Below, in pieces: positions 25,487 through 34,356 of a stretch of DNA of 37,383 bases. The stretch is from Geminicoccaceae bacterium (GTDB lineage: Bacteria; Pseudomonadota; Alphaproteobacteria; Geminicoccales; Geminicoccaceae), in contig JAABSG010000005.1 in assembly GCA_011390475.1 (NCBI GenBank), forward strand, positions 1-37,383, read 5' to 3'. A program made the translations under genes and the position numbers. How positions within the stretch are numbered: position 1 is the stretch's first letter; each line of letters opens with the position of its first letter. The notes beneath the pieces are model-generated. The model worked only from the letters and a program-made list of their open reading frames with translations. It was not told the DNA's origin and did no database searches.

Positions 25487-26122
25487 ATGCGCCTATGTCA
25501 AATGATCGGCGGCTCGAAAGCGGCTCTCGTCGGCAAGGGGAGCCGCGCCGTCCTCTTCCTCGCCACGGCGGCACTCGTCACCATCGGCACGGCCTCACTC
25601 GCCGAGGACGAGGACAAGGCGGCAGCCGCGCCACCGAGCGGCGATGCCTTCGCGTTCGCCTTCACCGCCATCGAGGGACACGATCTGCCGCTGGAGCAGT
25701 TTCGCGGCCGGCCGATGCTGGTGGTCAACACCGCCTCTTTTTGCGGCTTCACCCACCAATATGCCGAATTGCAGGCCTTGTGGGAGACCTACCGCGACCG
25801 CGGGCTGGTGGTCCTCGGGGTGCCGTCGGACGACTTCAACCAGGAGCTGGACGACAACGCCGCGATCCAGGAATTCTGCGAGGTCGAGTTCGGCATCGAC
25901 TTTCCGATGACCGAACGGGTCGCGGTGCGTGGGACCGAGAGCCATCCGCTCTTCGCCCATTTCAGGGACGAGCTCGGGCCGAGCGCCGGGCCGAACTGGA
26001 ACTTCTTCAAGTACTTGGTCGCAGCAGACGGCCGGGTGGTGGAGAGCTGGTCCTCGCGCACCGCACCGAGTGCGGCGGCGATCATCAGCGCCATCGAACA
26101 CGCGCTCGACACGGCCTCCTGA
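25487..26122 (+). CDS. Glutathione peroxidase-family protein, exported
   Basis: This 211-residue thiol peroxidase of the glutathione peroxidase family reduces hydroperoxides with thioredoxin or glutathione. A signal peptide covers about residues 1-39 (AVLFLATAALVTIGTASLAE), so it acts in the periplasm; most bacterial homologues are cytoplasmic. The catalytic cysteine is Cys86 in VNTASFCGFTHQYAELQALW. The usual NQFGxQEP segment is changed to SDDFNQELDD, while PNWNFFKYLV keeps the Trp-Asn pair. A second cysteine in IQEFCEVEFGIDFPM is the likely resolving thiol. A CGAGGGAA site precedes the ATG. It is divergent from the NnrU-family gene. Confidence 0.92.
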   Translation: MRLCQMIGGSKAALVGKGSRAVLFLATAALVTIGTASLAEDEDKAAAAPPSGDAFAFAFTAIEGHDLPLEQFRGRPMLVVNTASFCGFTHQYAELQALWETYRDRGLVVLGVPSDDFNQELDDNAAIQEFCEVEFGIDFPMTERVAVRGTESHPLFAHFRDELGPSAGPNWNFFKYLVAADGRVVESWSSRTAPSAAAIISAIEHALDTAS

Positions 26123-26154
26123 CGCAAGGCGTGAGGAACGGCAGCGGGCATCGG

Positions 26155-26370
26155 TCAGCCGGCGGCGGCATCGGCACCTGCCAGCGCGGGCTCCAGGCAG
26201 CCTCTGATGAGCCCAGCCAGGGCCGCCGACGGGCTGGGGCGCAGGCAGGTCTCGCGCCAGACGAGGGTGAGCAGCCGGCCCGCGGCATCGCCGGCGCGCG
26301 GGCGCGCGGCGAGTCCGACATGGCCTGTATCGGCAATGGCGACGATGTCCTCGCGATCGCGGAGATCCAT
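26155..26370 (-). pseudogene. Possible C-terminal remnant of a LysR-type regulator
   Basis: A 71-codon frame reads MDLRDREDIVAIADTGHVGL, then GDAAGRLLTLVWRETCLRPSPSAALAGLIR. The last part loosely resembles the end of LysR substrate-binding domains, where a Gly-Leu-Leu-Pro turn is followed by a strand and a final helix after a Ser-Pro pair. Nothing resembling the DNA-binding half lies upstream: the frame is open for some codons but meaningless, and the amylosucrase gene ends at 26457. It may be a decayed fragment or a chance frame. The remaining 26123-26456 gap holds nothing else I can identify. Confidence 0.25.
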
Positions 26371-26456
26371 CGCATCCGAACGCTCGTTGCGCCGAGAGCC
26401 TCTTCTCTGGCCGGTTTCGCGACGGCGCTAGGAATGCCGCCCGAAGTGCCGCCAGG

Positions 26457-28379
26457 CTAGGTCGGCTCGACGGTCAGGATCATCAGCCCATAGGGCTCGA
26501 GGGTGTGGGCCTTGTCAGGATCGAAGACGGCATCGTTCCAGAGGTCGTGGCTGCGGCGCGGCCCCAGTCGTTCGGCTTCGATATCGACCCAGTGCTCGCT
26601 CAGATTGGCGACGATGGTGAGCGTTTGGCCCTGGGCTCGTCGCTCGAAGGCCAGCGTATAGCGGGGATCGAGGGCGATGGGGTGGATCGTGCCGACCCCG
26701 AGGGCCGGTGCCTGCTTGCGCAATGCCCCGAGCCGCCGCATGGCGGACAAGACCCGCCCTTCCGGGGTCGCCGGCTGGTCGAGCGCCCGGGCCAGCCGCT
26801 CATCCGAGAAATACGGCCGATGCACCCAGCGATTGTCCGCAGCCTCGGCCAACCGGTCCGTATAGGTCGGATCATTCGGCTGGGCGATCTCGTCGCCGAG
26901 ATAGAGGAGCGGGATGCCGCCCAGCGTGTAGACCAGGGCATGCATCGAGATGATCCGCCGGACGGCATGGTCGATCAGCGACGGATCACCGTCCGCCTCG
27001 GCAGCCTCCAACCCGGCCAGCGCCGCGCACGTGCCCGAGACACGACAGTCGCCCGTTCGCGGGTTCTCCTGAAACGGCAGCCCACGGGCGAAGCTGCCGG
27101 GAAAGCGCCCGGTATAAAAGGCGTTCAAAAAGCGGCGGTGGCCGTCCGGATCGATGCCCAACGCCACCATGTCTTCGTTGGCCATGCCCCAGCCGATATC
27201 GTCGTGACAGCGGAGATAATTGACCCAGGCGGTACCGATCGGCGTCCCGTGGCGGCGGGCCAGGATGTCCCGCAGATGCCGGGTGTCACGGGTGGCGAGC
27301 GCATCCCAGAGCGAGCACATCAAGAGCGGATTGTAGGACAGCCGACACTCGTCCGGCCGGACATAGCGGACGACCTCGTCCGGATGGACGATGGCCTCGG
27401 ATTTGAAGACGAGCGACGGGGCAGCGATGGCCGCCGCGGCATTCAGCGCGCGAACCACGAGATGCGCTTCGGGCAGGTTCTCGCAGGGGCTGCCGGGCTT
27501 TTTCCACAAGAAGGGCACGGCATCGAGCCGGAGCACGTCGACGCCCTGGTTGGCGAGAAACAGCATCTCGCCCAGGATGGCGCGGAGCACCGCCGGGTTG
27601 CTGTAGTTGAGGTCCCACTGGAAGGGGTAGAACGTGCTCCAGACCCACTTGCCGCCGGCCAGATCCTCACGCCAGACGAAGGCGTCGCCGCCGCGATCGG
27701 GGAAGATCTGGCGGAGGTGGCGGGCATAGGGCTCGACCGCTGCGCGATCGTCGAACATCCAGTAATAGGCCTGTTTCTCCGGGTCCCCCGCCTTGGCAGC
27801 CTCGGCCCAGGCGTGATCGTCGGCGGTGTGGTTGAGAACGAAGTCGAGGACCAGCGCCATGCCGCGCTCGTGCAGCGCGTCGGCGAATTTTGCCAGCTGG
27901 TCCATGGTGCCCAGCCGTGGCGCCACCTCGCGATAGCTCGAGACCGCATAGCCGCCGTCGTTCGGTCCGTCCGGGACACGGAAGAGCGGCATGAGGTGGA
28001 GATAGGTGACGCCCAGGCGCTCGAGATGGGGCAGGCGGTCGTAGAGGCCGATGATGCTGCCGGCGAACCGGTCGACATAGCCCATCGCACCGATTTGCTC
28101 GGCAGCCCTGATCCAGTCCGGCGGGCGGTCGCGGTCGCGCTCGGCCAGTGGCTCGGGGCGCGCGATCGCGGCCTTCAGCGCCGTCTCGGCGATGGCCTCG
28201 AGGTGCCAGGCGACATCCCAGCGATGGCCGTAGAGCGGCAGGAGGGCATCGACCAGACGCGGCAGGTTCGCCTCGAGCCTGGCCTCCAGCACCTCTCGCC
28301 TGCGGCCGGCCCGCTCCAAGAGTGGCGTCAGCCGGCAGCACAGGGTCGAAAGGGCGATCCTGGTTTCGGCCGGGGTCAT
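26457..28379 (-). CDS. Amylosucrase (GH13 subfamily 4)
   Basis: This enzyme splits sucrose and transfers glucose to make an amylose-like alpha-1,4-glucan, releasing fructose. The 640-residue length and order match Neisseria polysaccharea amylosucrase (636 residues). There is an all-helical N-domain (1-90), then the (beta/alpha)8 barrel with DRFAGSIIGLYDRLPHLERL, DGPNDGGYAVSSYREVAPRL, LVLDFVLNHTADDHAWA, YPFQWDLNYSNPAVLRAILG and SFARGLPFQENPRTGDCRVS, and a C-terminal beta domain. The nucleophile is Asp286 (VDVLRLDAVPFLWK), the acid/base is Glu328 (VFKSEAIVHPDEV) and the stabilising Asp is 393 (RCHDDIGWG), the same numbers as in the Neisseria enzyme. No signal peptide is seen, so it acts in the cytoplasm. 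The ATG overlaps the upstream phosphorylase stop (ATGA). Confidence 0.94.
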   Translation of the reverse strand: MTPAETRIALSTLCCRLTPLLERAGRRREVLEARLEANLPRLVDALLPLYGHRWDVAWHLEAIAETALKAAIARPEPLAERDRDRPPDWIRAAEQIGAMGYVDRFAGSIIGLYDRLPHLERLGVTYLHLMPLFRVPDGPNDGGYAVSSYREVAPRLGTMDQLAKFADALHERGMALVLDFVLNHTADDHAWAEAAKAGDPEKQAYYWMFDDRAAVEPYARHLRQIFPDRGGDAFVWREDLAGGKWVWSTFYPFQWDLNYSNPAVLRAILGEMLFLANQGVDVLRLDAVPFLWKKPGSPCENLPEAHLVVRALNAAAAIAAPSLVFKSEAIVHPDEVVRYVRPDECRLSYNPLLMCSLWDALATRDTRHLRDILARRHGTPIGTAWVNYLRCHDDIGWGMANEDMVALGIDPDGHRRFLNAFYTGRFPGSFARGLPFQENPRTGDCRVSGTCAALAGLEAAEADGDPSLIDHAVRRIISMHALVYTLGGIPLLYLGDEIAQPNDPTYTDRLAEAADNRWVHRPYFSDERLARALDQPATPEGRVLSAMRRLGALRKQAPALGVGTIHPIALDPRYTLAFERRAQGQTLTIVANLSEHWVDIEAERLGPRRSHDLWNDAVFDPDKAHTLEPYGLMILTVEPT

Positions 28380-30103
28380 GGGGCGATCGGCCCTTCGACC
28401 AGCCAGCGCACAGCGAAGGCCGGCATCGTGACGGACGGCCCCGCGAACGTCTCTCCCGACAGCATGTCCGACCAGCTACCACTTGCCTCTGCCTCGGTCT
28501 CGGCCTCGAAGTCGCGCGGTGAGGCGGTGACGTTGATGGCGGCGAGAAGCCGGCGCCCGGCCGTGCTGCGTTCGATGAGCACCAGCCCCGGATCGCCGGT
28601 GATGACGCGCTGTTCGGCGTCCGGATGGAGTGCCGGCTCGGTCGCTCGGGCGCGGAGCAGCCGGCCGATGCCCGTGAAGACGCGATGCCGTAGCGATGCT
28701 GGATCGTCGAGGGCGGCACGGACCGCGGTCACATCCAGCTTCTCCCGGTTGATCGACCGGTTGCGCCCGGTCGTCGCCAAGCCGGCATGGTCACTTCGCG
28801 AGCCCAAAAGCGAGTGGATGTAGAGTCCGGGCAGGCCCGCCATGGCGAGCAGAATGCCGTGTGCCGCGATCATCGCGGCCGCTCGGGTCGCGTCATCGGC
28901 GGCAGCCGGCACGAGCCCGTCGATATAGCTGATATTCAGCTCGTAGGGCTTGGTCGAGCCGTCCGGCAAGGCGCGCATCGAGACGGCCCCACCTCGCTCG
29001 ACAATTGTCTCGGCCATGCGGGCCACGGCCTCGGGCGGCAACAGCCCCTCCAAGGGCCGCATGCCGATGCCGTCATGGGACGCCAGGAAATTGAAGAAGG
29101 TCGTGCCGGGGGGCGGTGGCTCGAGATCCTTGGCCCAGGCGGTGAGGGCCGAGGCATCGCCTGTCTGAAACGCATGCTGGACCAAGGGCGGCAGCGGGAA
29201 CTGATAGACCAGGTGAGCTTCGGGTGCCGCGTCGCCGAAATAGGAAATGTTCTCGGCATGCGGCACGTTGGTCTCGGTGATGATCAGCGTGCCCGGTGCC
29301 GCCGCCTCCACCACTTCCCGCATCACCTGGACCAGCGCATGCGTCTCGGGCAAATGCATAGAGCCGGTGCCCAGCCGCTTCCACATGAAGCCGATGGCAT
29401 CGAGGCGGATGAAGCGGGCGCCCTTGGCACAATAGTCGAGGAGGAGGTCGAGGATCTCCAGCAGGAGTTCGGGATTGCTGTAATCGAGATCGACCTGATC
29501 GGGACTGAAGGTGGTCCAGACATGGACTGGCCCGCTTGCCGTCTCGACCTCGGTCAGGAGCGGCAGGGCCCGGGGCCGCACGACCGCAGTGTAGTCGGCC
29601 TCGGGATCGGCGCGGATGAAGTAGCCGTCATAGGGCGCCTCGTCCGCCAAAAAGCCCATGAACCACTCGCTCTCGGCCGAGGCGTGATTGATCACCGCAT
29701 CGACCATCACCTCGAAATCACCGGCCAGGGCCAGGACGTCCGACCAGTCGCCGACCGCCGGATCGACGGCGCGGTAGTCCTTGACCGAAAAGCCGTCGTC
29801 CGAGGTCCAGGGGAAGAAGGGGAGGAGGTGAACCGCGGAGACGAGATCGACGCAGCGCTCTTGGAGAAAGCCGTGCAGCGTGGCGAGCGGCGCCTCGTCC
29901 GGATGCCGCAGCGTGTCGGCATAGGTGATCAGCATGGCGTCCGCCTCATCGAGCCACGGCCGCCGTTCGACCATCGCCGGCTGCCACCGATCGACGAGAG
30001 CAGCGATCCGGGTTAGGAGAGCGGCCGCCTGGTCATGCCCGTAGACGAGCCCGAGCTGTGCCTCGATGCGGGCCTTAAGCCTTTTTTCGTTATCGTCTGC
30101 CAT
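28376..30103 (-). CDS. GH13_18 sugar phosphorylase (sucrose/glucosylglycerate phosphorylase type)
   Basis: This 575-residue GH13_18 enzyme cleaves an alpha-glucoside with phosphate to give glucose-1-phosphate. Key segments are LHGFLQERCVDLVSAVHLLP, FFPWTSDDGFSVKDYRAVDP, VDAVINHASAESEWFMGFL and VHVWTTFSPDQVDLDYSNPE. Nucleophile Asp235 is in RFIRLDAIGFMWK, acid/base Glu277 in IITETNVPHAENISYFG, and Asp344 in LASHDGIGMRP. The SDDGFSVKDY and DAVINH wording is nearer the YcjM/glucosylglycerate phosphorylase branch than classical sucrose phosphorylase, which has a different loop there, so sucrose is not certain. The ATG at 30103 (MADDNEKRLK) is preferred to an upstream start at 30133. It is translationally coupled to amylosucrase by a 4-bp overlap, and divergent from glgX. 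Confidence 0.88.
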   Translation of the reverse strand: MADDNEKRLKARIEAQLGLVYGHDQAAALLTRIAALVDRWQPAMVERRPWLDEADAMLITYADTLRHPDEAPLATLHGFLQERCVDLVSAVHLLPFFPWTSDDGFSVKDYRAVDPAVGDWSDVLALAGDFEVMVDAVINHASAESEWFMGFLADEAPYDGYFIRADPEADYTAVVRPRALPLLTEVETASGPVHVWTTFSPDQVDLDYSNPELLLEILDLLLDYCAKGARFIRLDAIGFMWKRLGTGSMHLPETHALVQVMREVVEAAAPGTLIITETNVPHAENISYFGDAAPEAHLVYQFPLPPLVQHAFQTGDASALTAWAKDLEPPPPGTTFFNFLASHDGIGMRPLEGLLPPEAVARMAETIVERGGAVSMRALPDGSTKPYELNISYIDGLVPAAADDATRAAAMIAAHGILLAMAGLPGLYIHSLLGSRSDHAGLATTGRNRSINREKLDVTAVRAALDDPASLRHRVFTGIGRLLRARATEPALHPDAEQRVITGDPGLVLIERSTAGRRLLAAINVTASPRDFEAETEAEASGSWSDMLSGETFAGPSVTMPAFAVRWLVEGPIAP

Positions 30104-30218
30104 CAATAGTGCTCCCCGACGCGAACGCCGCACTCGAACCCGCCTTGGATACCGTCTCGTCCGTCAACCCGCCATGGAAACGCCGCGTGTCCGAACCGAG
30201 AAACGGCTCGATCCGATC

Positions 30219-32330
30219 ATGACCCGCATGCCCGGTCGACTCTATCCTGGCAGCCCCTATCCCCTCGGCGCCACGATCGACGAAGGTGGGATCAATTTCG
30301 CGCTTTTCTCGGCTCATGCCGAGGCGGTCGAGCTCTGCCTCTTCGACCCGGCCGGAGAGCGGGAGGTGGCACGGCTGACATTGCCGGAATGGACCGACGA
30401 GGTCTGGCATGGCTATCTGCCGGGCGCGGGCGCCGGCCTCGTCTATGGCTATCGCGTGCATGGACCGCATCAGCCGACGAACGGGCATCGATTCGATCCG
30501 GCGAAACTCCTGCTCGACCCCTACACTCGGCGCCTGTGCGGCCGGTTCGATCGAGCGGCGCTCGGGCGCGACGGTGCCGCCTGCAGGATCGGTGCCGATA
30601 CGGCGCCCTTTGTCGCCAAGGCCGTGGTGACAGCGGCCGACGAGGCCTATGCCGGCACCTGGAGCAGACCCAGCAACGGCCGATCCGAGACCTTGATCTA
30701 CGAGGCGCATGTCAAGGGGCTGACCAAGCTGCATCCCGATATCGCCCCGGCGCTGCGGGGCACCTATGCGGCCCTCGGCGAGCCGCGGCTGATCGAGCAT
30801 CTCCAGCGTCTGGGCGTTACGGCCCTCGAGCTCTTGCCGCTCCAGGCTTTCGTCGACGAGCCGCATTTGATCGACAAGGGTCTCGTCAATTACTGGGGCT
30901 ACAACCCGATCAACTGGTTCGTGGTCGAACCACGCTACGCCCATGGTGAAGAGCCGCTCGCCGAGCTGAAGCTCGCCATCAGTGCCCTCCACGCCGCCGG
31001 CATCGAGGTGCTGTTGGATGTCGTCTACAACCACACGGGCGAAGGTGATGGCCAGGGTCCCTGTCTCGCCTATCGCGGGATCGACAACCATAGCTACTAC
31101 CGCCTGGATTCGGCGACGGCCGACGGCTATGCCAACCTCACCGGCTGCGGCAACACCATCGACGCCAGCAACCCGCGCGTCCTGCAACTCATCATGGACT
31201 CTTTGCGCTACTGGGTCGAGATCGTCGGCGTCGACGGGTTCCGCTTCGATCTCGCGGCCACCCTCGGCCGCGAGCCGGCGGGCTTCGACAAGGGCGCCGG
31301 GTTCTTCGACTGCCTGAAACAGGACCCGGTGCTGTCGCGGGTCCGGCTGATCGCGGAGCCCTGGGACATCGGCCCCGAAGGCTATCGGATGGGCGGCTTC
31401 GGCCCCGGCTGGTCCGAGTGGAACGACCGCTACCGCGACGTCGTTCGAGGTTTTTGGCGCGGCGACGAGCGCATGCTGCCCGAGCTCGCGTCACGTCTCT
31501 TGGGCTCGGCCGATCTCTTCGAGCATCAGGGCCGCCGCCCCTGGTCGAGCATCAACTTCGTCGCCGCCCATGACGGCTTCACGCTGGCCGACCTCGTAGC
31601 GTTCGAGGATCGCCACAACGAGGCCAATCTGGAGAACAACGGCGACGGCCACGGGCACAACCTCTCCTGGAACAACGGCGTCGAGGGGCCGAGCGACGAT
31701 CCGACCATCATTGCCGACCGCAGGCGCGACGTCCGCAACCTTCTGGCGACGCTCTTCTTCAGCCAGGGCACCGTCATGCTCGCCATGGGCGACGAGCTCG
31801 GCCGCAGCCAATCGGGCAACAACAACGCCTATTGCCAGGACAACGACCTCTCCTGGCTCGACTGGCAGGAGGCCGACAGCGAGCTTCTGACCTTCGTCGC
31901 CGAGCTCGCCGCCATCCGCCGCGCCCACCCGGCTCTCCGCCGCCAGCACTTCGTCCACGGCGACGTCGAAGCCGCGGACGGCACACCCGACGTGCAATGG
32001 CTGAACCCGGATGGTACGGCCATGACGAGCGCCGACTGGCATGACCCGAGCTGCAGGGTGGTCCTCCTGGCCCTCGCGGGCGACGCCACCAAAGAGTGCT
32101 CTTCAGACGGCAGCCCGGCGCGCGACAGTCGATTCATCATCGCCCTCAATGCCGCCTCCGTCCCCTCGCCGCTCCATCTGCCCGAGGGCAACTGGTCGAT
32201 TCGCCTCGATACCAGCGGCGAAGCTGATCTCGGGCTGTTGCCGCCGCGGAGCCTGGTGTTGTTCCAGACCACCGCCGTTCCCACCTCTGACGATGAAGAT
32301 CAGCCGAGTCCCGAGGAGCAGCGTCCGTGA
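30219..32330 (+). CDS. glgX: Glycogen debranching enzyme GlgX (isoamylase type)
   Basis: This GH13_11 enzyme hydrolyses alpha-1,6 branches of glycogen or limit dextrins. The N-terminal CBM48 domain begins PGRLYPGSPYPLGATIDEGG with INFALFSAHAEAVELCLFDP. The catalytic domain has YWGYNPINWFVVEPRYA, VLLDVVYNHTGEGDGQGPCL, the nucleophile in VDGFRFDLAATLGRE, the acid/base in RLIAEPWDIGPEGYRMGGFG, and FVAAHDGFTLADLVAFEDRH. The start is uncertain. The ATG at 30219 (MTRMPGRLYPG) gives the family's usual N-terminus in 703 residues; the ATG at 30174 would add 15. The last four bases overlap the next gene (GTGA). It is divergent from the phosphorylase-amylosucrase pair, so these genes likely form one alpha-glucan module. 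Confidence 0.94.
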   Translation: MTRMPGRLYPGSPYPLGATIDEGGINFALFSAHAEAVELCLFDPAGEREVARLTLPEWTDEVWHGYLPGAGAGLVYGYRVHGPHQPTNGHRFDPAKLLLDPYTRRLCGRFDRAALGRDGAACRIGADTAPFVAKAVVTAADEAYAGTWSRPSNGRSETLIYEAHVKGLTKLHPDIAPALRGTYAALGEPRLIEHLQRLGVTALELLPLQAFVDEPHLIDKGLVNYWGYNPINWFVVEPRYAHGEEPLAELKLAISALHAAGIEVLLDVVYNHTGEGDGQGPCLAYRGIDNHSYYRLDSATADGYANLTGCGNTIDASNPRVLQLIMDSLRYWVEIVGVDGFRFDLAATLGREPAGFDKGAGFFDCLKQDPVLSRVRLIAEPWDIGPEGYRMGGFGPGWSEWNDRYRDVVRGFWRGDERMLPELASRLLGSADLFEHQGRRPWSSINFVAAHDGFTLADLVAFEDRHNEANLENNGDGHGHNLSWNNGVEGPSDDPTIIADRRRDVRNLLATLFFSQGTVMLAMGDELGRSQSGNNNAYCQDNDLSWLDWQEADSELLTFVAELAAIRRAHPALRRQHFVHGDVEAADGTPDVQWLNPDGTAMTSADWHDPSCRVVLLALAGDATKECSSDGSPARDSRFIIALNAASVPSPLHLPEGNWSIRLDTSGEADLGLLPPRSLVLFQTTAVPTSDDEDQPSPEEQRP

Positions 32331-32671
32331 TCGCCGTCATTTTCGAGTTCTGGCCGGCAAACGAGCACAAAAGCGAGTATTTCGACCTCGCGGCCGAGCT
32401 CAGACCGATGCTGGAAGACATTGACGGCTTCGTCTCGATCGAGCGGTTCGAGAGCGTGACCACCCCCGGCAAGTTCGTCTCGCTTTCCTTCTGGCGTGAC
32501 GAGGCGGCGATCGCCGCTTGGCGCCGGGTGGCCGAGCATCGCGTCGCCCAGGCCAAAGGCCGTGGCCACATCTTCACCGACTATCGGCTGCGCGTGGCCG
32601 AGATCGATCGCGACTACGGCATGCGCCACCGCGAGCAAGCGCCGACCGACAGCCGCGAACGGCACGGCTGA
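32327..32671 (+). CDS. Antibiotic biosynthesis monooxygenase (ABM) domain protein
   Basis: This 114-residue protein has the dimeric alpha-beta ABM fold. MIAVIFEFWPANEHKSEYFD forms the first strand and helix, DGFVSIERFESVTTPGKFVS the second strand, and FWRDEAAIAAWRRVAEHRVA the helix typical of the family. The C-terminal RGHIFTDYRLRVAEI strand completes it. Family members include small heme- or quinone-acting oxygenases and many uncharacterised proteins; no ligand is evident here. It starts with GTG, whose last bases overlap the glgX stop (GTGA), so its translation is coupled to glgX although no carbohydrate role is known. It converges on era, the two stops being about 10 bp apart. Confidence 0.85.
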   Translation: MIAVIFEFWPANEHKSEYFDLAAELRPMLEDIDGFVSIERFESVTTPGKFVSLSFWRDEAAIAAWRRVAEHRVAQAKGRGHIFTDYRLRVAEIDRDYGMRHREQAPTDSRERHG

Positions 32672-32681
32672 GAACATCGGT

Positions 32682-33614
32682 TCAACGTGGGAAGTCGAGC
32701 CCCATCTCGCCGTAGCGCTCGGCATCGTCCTGCCAGCGTTCGCGCACCTTGACGAAGAGGAAGAGATGGACCCGGGCCTCGAGAATATCCTCGAGCTCGA
32801 GCCGCGCGGCCTCGCCGATGGCCTTGATCTGCCGCCCGCCCTTGCCGAGGACGATGCCCTTCTGGCTCGGTCGCTGGACGTAGATCACCTGATCGATCCG
32901 GATTTCTCGACCATTCGCGGACTCGGTCCAGGCCTCGGTCTCCACGGTGGCCGAATAGGGGAGTTCCTGGTGCAGCTGGTGGAAGAGCTTCTCGCGCGTG
33001 ATCTCGGCGGCGATCGCCCGATTGGAAAGATCCGAGAGCTGGTCTTCCGGAAACAGCCAGGGGCCCTCCGGCAGCCGTGCGGCTACGTCGGCCAGAAGCT
33101 CCGGACAGCCACTGCCGGTCTCGGCCGAGACCAGGAAGGTGGCGGCGAAATCGCGGGCGTCGTTGAGCTCCTTGATCATCGGCAGGAGCTTGGCAGCGGG
33201 CACGAGGTCGATCTTGTTGACGACCAGGATGGGTGGCGACTTCAGGCCGGTGAGGCCTTCGAGAACGGTGCGGCCGGCCGCATCGAGCCCGCGTTTCGCG
33301 TCGACGAGAAAGAGGCATAGGTCGGCGTCGCTGGCCGCGGCCCAGGCCGCCTGGACCATGGCCCGCTCGAGACGCTTCTTGGGCGTGAAGATGCCGGGCG
33401 TGTCGACGAACAGTACCTGCGCCTCGCCCTGCATCGAGATGCCGATGATCCGCCGCCGCGTGGTCTGCACCTTGGGCGAGACGATCGAGACTTTGGTGCC
33501 GACGAGCTGGTTCAACAGCGTCGACTTGCCGACATTGGGCGCACCCAGGATGGCCACGAAGCCGGCGCGGGTCGTCGCGGCTGTGGCATCGGCGGGAGAA
33601 GCTGTTTCAGTCAT
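32682..33614 (-). CDS. era: GTPase Era, 16S rRNA-binding ribosome assembly factor
   Basis: This 310-residue GTPase binds the 3' end of 16S rRNA during 30S maturation. The G1 motif is GAPNVGKST, followed by VQTTRRRIIGISMQGEAQVL (G2 region), VDTPGIFTPKK (G3) and VVNKIDLV (G4). The KH domain has GREIRIDQVIYVQRPSQKGI and VLGKGGRQIKAIGEAARLEL. The ATG at 33614 is chosen. A longer frame to 33794 runs over the rnc coding region and is a shadow. It overlaps the end of rnc by 8 bp (ATGACTGA), the common rnc-era coupling. In many relatives recO follows; here the next gene is convergent and unrelated. Confidence 0.97.
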   Translation of the reverse strand: MTETASPADATAATTRAGFVAILGAPNVGKSTLLNQLVGTKVSIVSPKVQTTRRRIIGISMQGEAQVLFVDTPGIFTPKKRLERAMVQAAWAAASDADLCLFLVDAKRGLDAAGRTVLEGLTGLKSPPILVVNKIDLVPAAKLLPMIKELNDARDFAATFLVSAETGSGCPELLADVAARLPEGPWLFPEDQLSDLSNRAIAAEITREKLFHQLHQELPYSATVETEAWTESANGREIRIDQVIYVQRPSQKGIVLGKGGRQIKAIGEAARLELEDILEARVHLFLFVKVRERWQDDAERYGEMGLDFPR

Positions 33615-34344
33615 TGGCCTTGCCTTCGAGCTGCTCGAGCAGGAGGGCGGCGGCCGCCTGCTCGGCGGCGCGCTTGGCGCCGGCTTCGGCGACCGCACGA
33701 CCGAGGCCCTCGATCGCAACCTCGACCGTGAAGACCGGTGCATGCGCCGGGCCGTCGCTGTCGAGCACGCTGTAGCTCGGCAGGCGACGGCCACGGGCGA
33801 GTGCCCAGACCTGCAGCATCGTCTTCGCGTCGCGCGGCGACTGCGTCATGTCGACCACGCGGCCATGCCAATAGCGACGGACCAAACGCGCGGCTGGCGG
33901 ATAACCGCCATCGAGAAAGACCGCCCCGATCACGGCCTCGCAGGCATCGGCGAGGATGGTCGGATTCGCCATTCCGCCACTGCCACGTCCGCCATGCGCG
34001 ACCTCGAGCCATTGGCCGAGACCGATCTCCATCGCCACGTCCGCCAACGTCTCACGCCGCACCAGCATCGAATGGCGATGGGTGAGCCCGCCCTCCGCTT
34101 CGTCGGGATAGACTTCGATCAAGAGATGCGCCACCGCGAGACCGAGCACGCGATCTCCCAGGAACTCGAGGCGCTCGTTGCTCCGTGGCCGCGACTTGCC
34201 GGCCGGCTGCCGTCGCCCGGACGCGAGCGTGCTCGCGTGCGTCAAGGCCTCGGCCAAAAGCCCGACATCACCGAAGCGATAGGCGATAACGGCCTGAATT
34301 TCATCGAGATCGCCCGAGCGGCTGCGGACGGGACGCGGTTTCAT
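33607..34344 (-). CDS. rnc: Ribonuclease III
   Basis: This 245-residue endoribonuclease cuts double-stranded RNA in rRNA precursors and regulatory RNAs. The catalytic signature is ERLEFLGDRVLGLAVAHLL at residues 57 onward, with Glu60 and Asp64 as metal ligands. The second acidic site lies in DACEAVIGAVFLDGGYPP. The C-terminal double-stranded RNA binding domain starts around DAKTMLQVWALARGRRLPSY and ends EAGAKRAAEQAAAALLLEQL. It sits 12 bp after lepB and overlaps era by 8 bp, all minus strand. The ATG at 34344 (MKPRPVRSRSGDLDEIQAVI) is the first available. Confidence 0.97.
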   Translation of the reverse strand: MKPRPVRSRSGDLDEIQAVIAYRFGDVGLLAEALTHASTLASGRRQPAGKSRPRSNERLEFLGDRVLGLAVAHLLIEVYPDEAEGGLTHRHSMLVRRETLADVAMEIGLGQWLEVAHGGRGSGGMANPTILADACEAVIGAVFLDGGYPPAARLVRRYWHGRVVDMTQSPRDAKTMLQVWALARGRRLPSYSVLDSDGPAHAPVFTVEVAIEGLGRAVAEAGAKRAAEQAAAALLLEQLEGKAND

Positions 34345-34356
34345 CGCCAGGGCGGA

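Noticed and set aside
26505-28823. A 772-codon plus-strand frame opposite amylosucrase
   Set aside because: The minus strand has exact catalytic motifs of GH13 enzymes, and the plus frame has none and crosses two real genes.
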